Assembly: GCA_023489405.1 (NCBI GenBank)
Contig: JAMDCW010000097.1
Span: 1-6,795 of the forward strand
DNA: 6,795 nucleotides
Direction of reading: 5' to 3'
DNA from: Chloroflexota bacterium
GTDB taxonomy: Bacteria; Chloroflexota; UBA4733
The translations under genes were made by a program, and so were the position numbers. This document shows, in pieces, positions 5,104 to 6,795 of this stretch (within the stretch, counting starts at the first letter, position 1; every line of letters starts with the position of its first letter). Under the pieces are notes generated by a model, which saw nothing but the letters and a program-made list of their open reading frames with translations, searched no databases and was not told the origin of the DNA.

Positions 5104-5852
5104 CCCGCCATCCTCTCCAAGAGCTCATCAGAAATAGCGTAGTTACTATATACCTGCTGGACATCATCTAGCTCTTCAAGACGATCAATCAACCGTAGTA
5201 CCTGCTCCGCTTGATGTTCATCCAGTTCGATCTGTGTCTTCGGGAGCATGGTGAGTTCAGCACCAGTAATAGTATGACCGCTCTTCTCCAACTCTTGCCG
5301 TACCCGATTGAGGTCTTCGAGTTGCGTATATACGATCAGCTCATTACCTTCCTGTATCACATCTTCGGCTCCAGCATCGATTACTTCAAGCTGTGTCTCA
5401 TCTGGATCTCTGTTGGCTAGATCAATAATTACCTGTCCCCGCTGGTCAAAAATCCACGCTACACTGCCGGCTTCGCCTAAACTACCGCCGCTGCGCGTGA
5501 AGATGCTGCGTACTTCTGACGTCGTCCGGTTGCGGTTATCGGTCAGTGCCTGGACTAGAATAGCCACGCCCCCCGGACCATACCCTTCATAGAAAACCTG
5601 TTCCCAGTTCTCACTACCCTCACCGCTGCCAGCGCCACGTTTGATCGCTCGTTCGATATTCTCCATTGGCATATTGTTCTGGCGTGCCTTCTGGATCGCC
5701 AATCGCAAGCGAAAATTGCCGTCCGGATCAGGTCCTCCTTCTCGTGCTGCTACAGAGATTTCGCGCCCAAGTTTGGTGAATAATTGTCCTCGACGTGCAT
5801 CGTTCACACCCTTCTGTCGCTTAATCTGAGCCCACTTTGAATGACCACTCAT
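5100..5852 (-). CDS. yebC: YebC/PmpR (TACO1) family protein
   Basis: The protein begins MSGHSKWAQIKRQKGVNDAR, the diagnostic N-terminus of the YebC/TACO1 family, and has the expected 250 residues. Family landmarks are RLAIQKARQNNMPMENIERA (about 50-69), the FYEGYGPGGVAI segment (about 87-98), NRNRTTSEVRSIF (106-118) and GGSLGEAGSVAWIF (121-134). Members have been described as DNA-binding regulators (for example PmpR in Pseudomonas); the mitochondrial homologue TACO1 and recent bacterial work point to a role in translation, particularly of proline-rich stretches. Which role applies here cannot be read from sequence. Location next to ruvC is common in bacteria. The ATG at 5850-5852 has an AGAGGTAGG SD about 11 nt upstream. 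A -10-like TATACT (minus strand, 5936-5931) lies about 80 bp upstream without a good -35. It is the first gene of the operon. Confidence 0.95.
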   Translation of the reverse strand: MSGHSKWAQIKRQKGVNDARRGQLFTKLGREISVAAREGGPDPDGNFRLRLAIQKARQNNMPMENIERAIKRGAGSGEGSENWEQVFYEGYGPGGVAILVQALTDNRNRTTSEVRSIFTRSGGSLGEAGSVAWIFDQRGQVIIDLANRDPDETQLEVIDAGAEDVIQEGNELIVYTQLEDLNRVRQELEKSGHTITGAELTMLPKTQIELDEHQAEQVLRLIDRLEELDDVQQVYSNYAISDELLERMAG

Positions 5853-6036
5853 TCCACTGGCCTACCTCTCTGCCAGACGTCCTGGAAAGAGTAACCCTTA
5901 CCCAGACGCTGCTGTTTGATAATGCACTTGAGTATAACGGGAAGATTCTTCTTGCCTTCCATCAGACAATTCAGAGGACTAGCTTTTCTAGCTCCTGTCT
6001 AACAACGCTCTAAAACTCTCATTTGAGAACAGGCCA
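5853..6036. other. Non-coding gap between the SRPBCC gene and yebC
   Basis: This 184-bp stretch has no supported ORF and is more A+T-rich than its flanks. It should hold the end of the upstream SRPBCC transcript and the promoter of the yebC operon. Visible elements are a -10-like TATACT (5936-5931, minus), an 11-base palindrome GAAGATTCTTC (5941-5951) directly upstream of it, and a weak CTAG/CTAG hairpin around 5969-5981. None has independent support. Confidence 0.4.
6011..6029 (-). terminator. Weak terminator-like hairpin after the SRPBCC gene
   Basis: On the minus strand TTCTC-AAAT-GAGAG forms a 5-bp stem (one U-G pair) and is followed at once by TTTTA. It starts 7 nt after the SRPBCC stop codon. 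Position and U-run fit an intrinsic terminator, but the stem is short and G+C-poor. Confidence 0.35.
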
Positions 6037-6543
6037 CTAATGCGGACCGACCTGCTGCCCTTCAGTCTCTGGTACATCTACCGCTGGCCCTAATACCACC
6101 TGATCACTACTCGCGACACCCTCCAGACGATAAAGCATCGCCTCATAGATCCGCTGAAGTGACCGCGGTGCAAAAATACGCTCAAATAAAGCCGGGACTC
6201 CACGGCTGCGCTGATCCCATTGGCTCTCCAGGACCACCCGGCACCCTTCTTCTTCCGCCGTCACGTCCCATATCAACGTGAATGACGACAACGTGTCACG
6301 CTCCACCAGCAGCTTTCCTGGGACCACTCGCTCGATAGCCATTCGGTACTGCCGCCGATGCGTACCGACATGGAGCACCCACGAAAGAAGCGTGCTACCA
6401 TTCTTGCTCCGATGTACCTGATAATCCCGAAAATGCTCTGTGAGTAGCATCCGCTGTCCAGAGTGAACATCCGCAATAACCGGGAAAACCCTAGTAGGTG
6501 CACAAGGAATGAATCGTTCACACCTAGCCACGAGATGTGCCAC
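6037..6543 (-). CDS. SRPBCC-fold protein (polyketide cyclase/COQ10-like)
   Basis: This is a 168-residue soluble protein with the START-like SRPBCC helix-grip fold, which forms a cavity for hydrophobic ligands. The order of elements fits: an N-terminal strand RCERFIPCAPTRVFPVIADV (7-26), where the family uses 'a. .evF..i.D.', a run of beta strands including TLLSWVLHVG (51-60), FTLIWDVTAEEEGCRVVLES (88-107), and a long C-terminal helix from about 115 to 142. The tail after 145 is Pro/Val/Gln-rich and probably disordered. No ligand or activity can be assigned; related proteins are lipid or quinone binders, cyclases or toxin-like chaperones. The GTG at 6541-6543 is secured by a very strong AGGAGGG SD 5 nt upstream. 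It diverges from a plsC-type acyltransferase gene 81 bp away, so a link to membrane lipids is possible but unproven. Confidence 0.75.
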   Translation of the reverse strand: MAHLVARCERFIPCAPTRVFPVIADVHSGQRMLLTEHFRDYQVHRSKNGSTLLSWVLHVGTHRRQYRMAIERVVPGKLLVERDTLSSFTLIWDVTAEEEGCRVVLESQWDQRSRGVPALFERIFAPRSLQRIYEAMLYRLEGVASSDQVVLGPAVDVPETEGQQVGPH

Positions 6544-6624
6544 TTCTACCCTCCTGTTCTAGGCAGCTTATCGCTAACATGGCACCAAGAGATCCTCAAA
6601 CAAACTCACCGGAGAGAAAAAGCC
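6544..6624. promoter_or_regulatory. Divergent intergenic region between the SRPBCC gene and plsC
   Basis: The 81 bp between two divergent starts must contain or overlap both promoters unless either gene is leaderless. Both ends carry SD sequences: AGGAGGG (minus, within 6548-6555) for the SRPBCC gene and GGAGAG (6611-6616, plus) for the acyltransferase. I see no convincing -35/-10 pairs on either strand. Confidence 0.4.
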
Positions 6625-6795
6625 TTGCCCCCACAAGCCCCCCGACCTCCTTCAGAGTACCGCCTCTGGGTTCAGAGAATCATCTGGATACTTGCATGGT
6701 ACGCCACACACCTGATGCGTGTAGAGGTAAAGGGCTCCATCCCCACTGCGCCATGCATCATCGTTTCAAACCACCTCCACAATATCGATACGCCC
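6625..6795 (+). CDS. 1-acylglycerol-3-phosphate acyltransferase family (PlsC-like), N-terminal part
   Basis: The first 57 codons are present; the gene runs off the right end. The family transfers an acyl chain to a lysophosphatidic acid-type acceptor at the inner face of the membrane, in phospholipid synthesis. The diagnostic motif I, NHLHNID (His50, Asp55; the NHX4D catalytic pair), is preceded by the typical strand APCIIVS (42-48). Before it is a hydrophobic helix, RIIWILAWYATHLM (18-31), as usual for membrane association, then VEVKG (33-37). The start is taken as TTG at 6625 because GGAGAG lies 8 nt upstream and no ATG or GTG lies in frame before the motif. The Pro-rich first ten residues (MPPQAPRPPS) are not conserved features of the family. 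Motifs II-IV lie outside the window, so the exact acceptor is unknown. Confidence 0.8.
   Translation, partial: MPPQAPRPPSEYRLWVQRIIWILAWYATHLMRVEVKGSIPTAPCIIVSNHLHNIDTP

Noticed and set aside
4140..5829. Plus-strand open frames opposite ruvA, ruvC and yebC
   Set aside because: Low-complexity Ser/Arg/Pro-rich translations typical of antisense frames; the minus-strand genes are complete.
6273..6521. 82-codon minus-strand ORF overlapping the SRPBCC gene in another frame
   Set aside because: The SRPBCC frame has a strong AGGAGGG SD and a recognisable fold pattern; the alternative has neither.
6579..6795. ATG-started open frame running to the right end
   Set aside because: It gives a Pro/His/Cys-rich, family-less peptide in a different frame from the clear PlsC NHX4D motif, and its SD is poor.
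1..6795. CRISPR arrays, tRNA/rRNA genes, insertion sequences, defence or toxin-antitoxin systems
   Set aside because: No spaced direct repeats, tRNA cloverleaf, transposase frame or toxin/antitoxin pair was seen on either strand. Apart from the edge artefact the window is ordinary chromosomal sequence.

Overview
The window (about 6.8 kb, roughly mid-50s % G+C by eye) is bacterial and mostly housekeeping. Genes are tightly packed on the minus strand. Overlapping ATGA/GTGA junctions, clear Shine-Dalgarno (SD) sites and several GTG/TTG starts are typical of a moderate-G+C bacterium. The protein flavour (a full-length bacterial AspRS with His31, the order yebC-ruvC-ruvA-aspS, and a KGG-repeat stress protein) suggests a Chloroflexota-like (Thermomicrobia/Ktedonobacteria-type) organism. 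That placement is an impression, not a measured result.

Layout from left to right. Positions 1-91 are a near-perfect reverse-complement copy of an internal piece of aspS (2807-2897). This arm cuts off the end of a TIM-barrel sugar isomerase/epimerase gene and looks like a chimeric contig end. Positions 67-1682 (minus) hold a GHMP-family sugar kinase followed by that isomerase, with a 4-base overlap. Positions 1683-1867 are a dyad-rich intergenic region. On the minus strand it contains a candidate 15-codon leader ORF whose strong SD lies inside one of two mutually exclusive hairpins. Positions 1868-2128 (plus) encode an 86-residue KGG-repeat protein that converges on aspS, with an 11-bp hairpin between the two stops.

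Positions 2176-5852 (minus) are an apparent operon transcribed yebC, ruvC, ruvA, aspS: a YebC/TACO1-family protein, the Holliday-junction resolvase, the Holliday-junction binding subunit of RuvAB, and aspartyl-tRNA synthetase. ruvB is not in the window. Positions 5853-6036 are a non-coding leader/terminator stretch. Positions 6037-6543 (minus) encode an SRPBCC-fold protein. Diverging from it, from 6625 (plus), a plsC-type acyltransferase gene starts at a TTG codon and runs off the right end.

The most interesting biological candidate is the leader-ORF/switch-like hairpin upstream of the sugar-kinase operon. The most important technical point is the inverted aspS copy at the left end. The AspRS also carries His31 and Gly83 equivalents, the residues associated with non-discriminating enzymes that charge both tRNA-Asp and tRNA-Asn.
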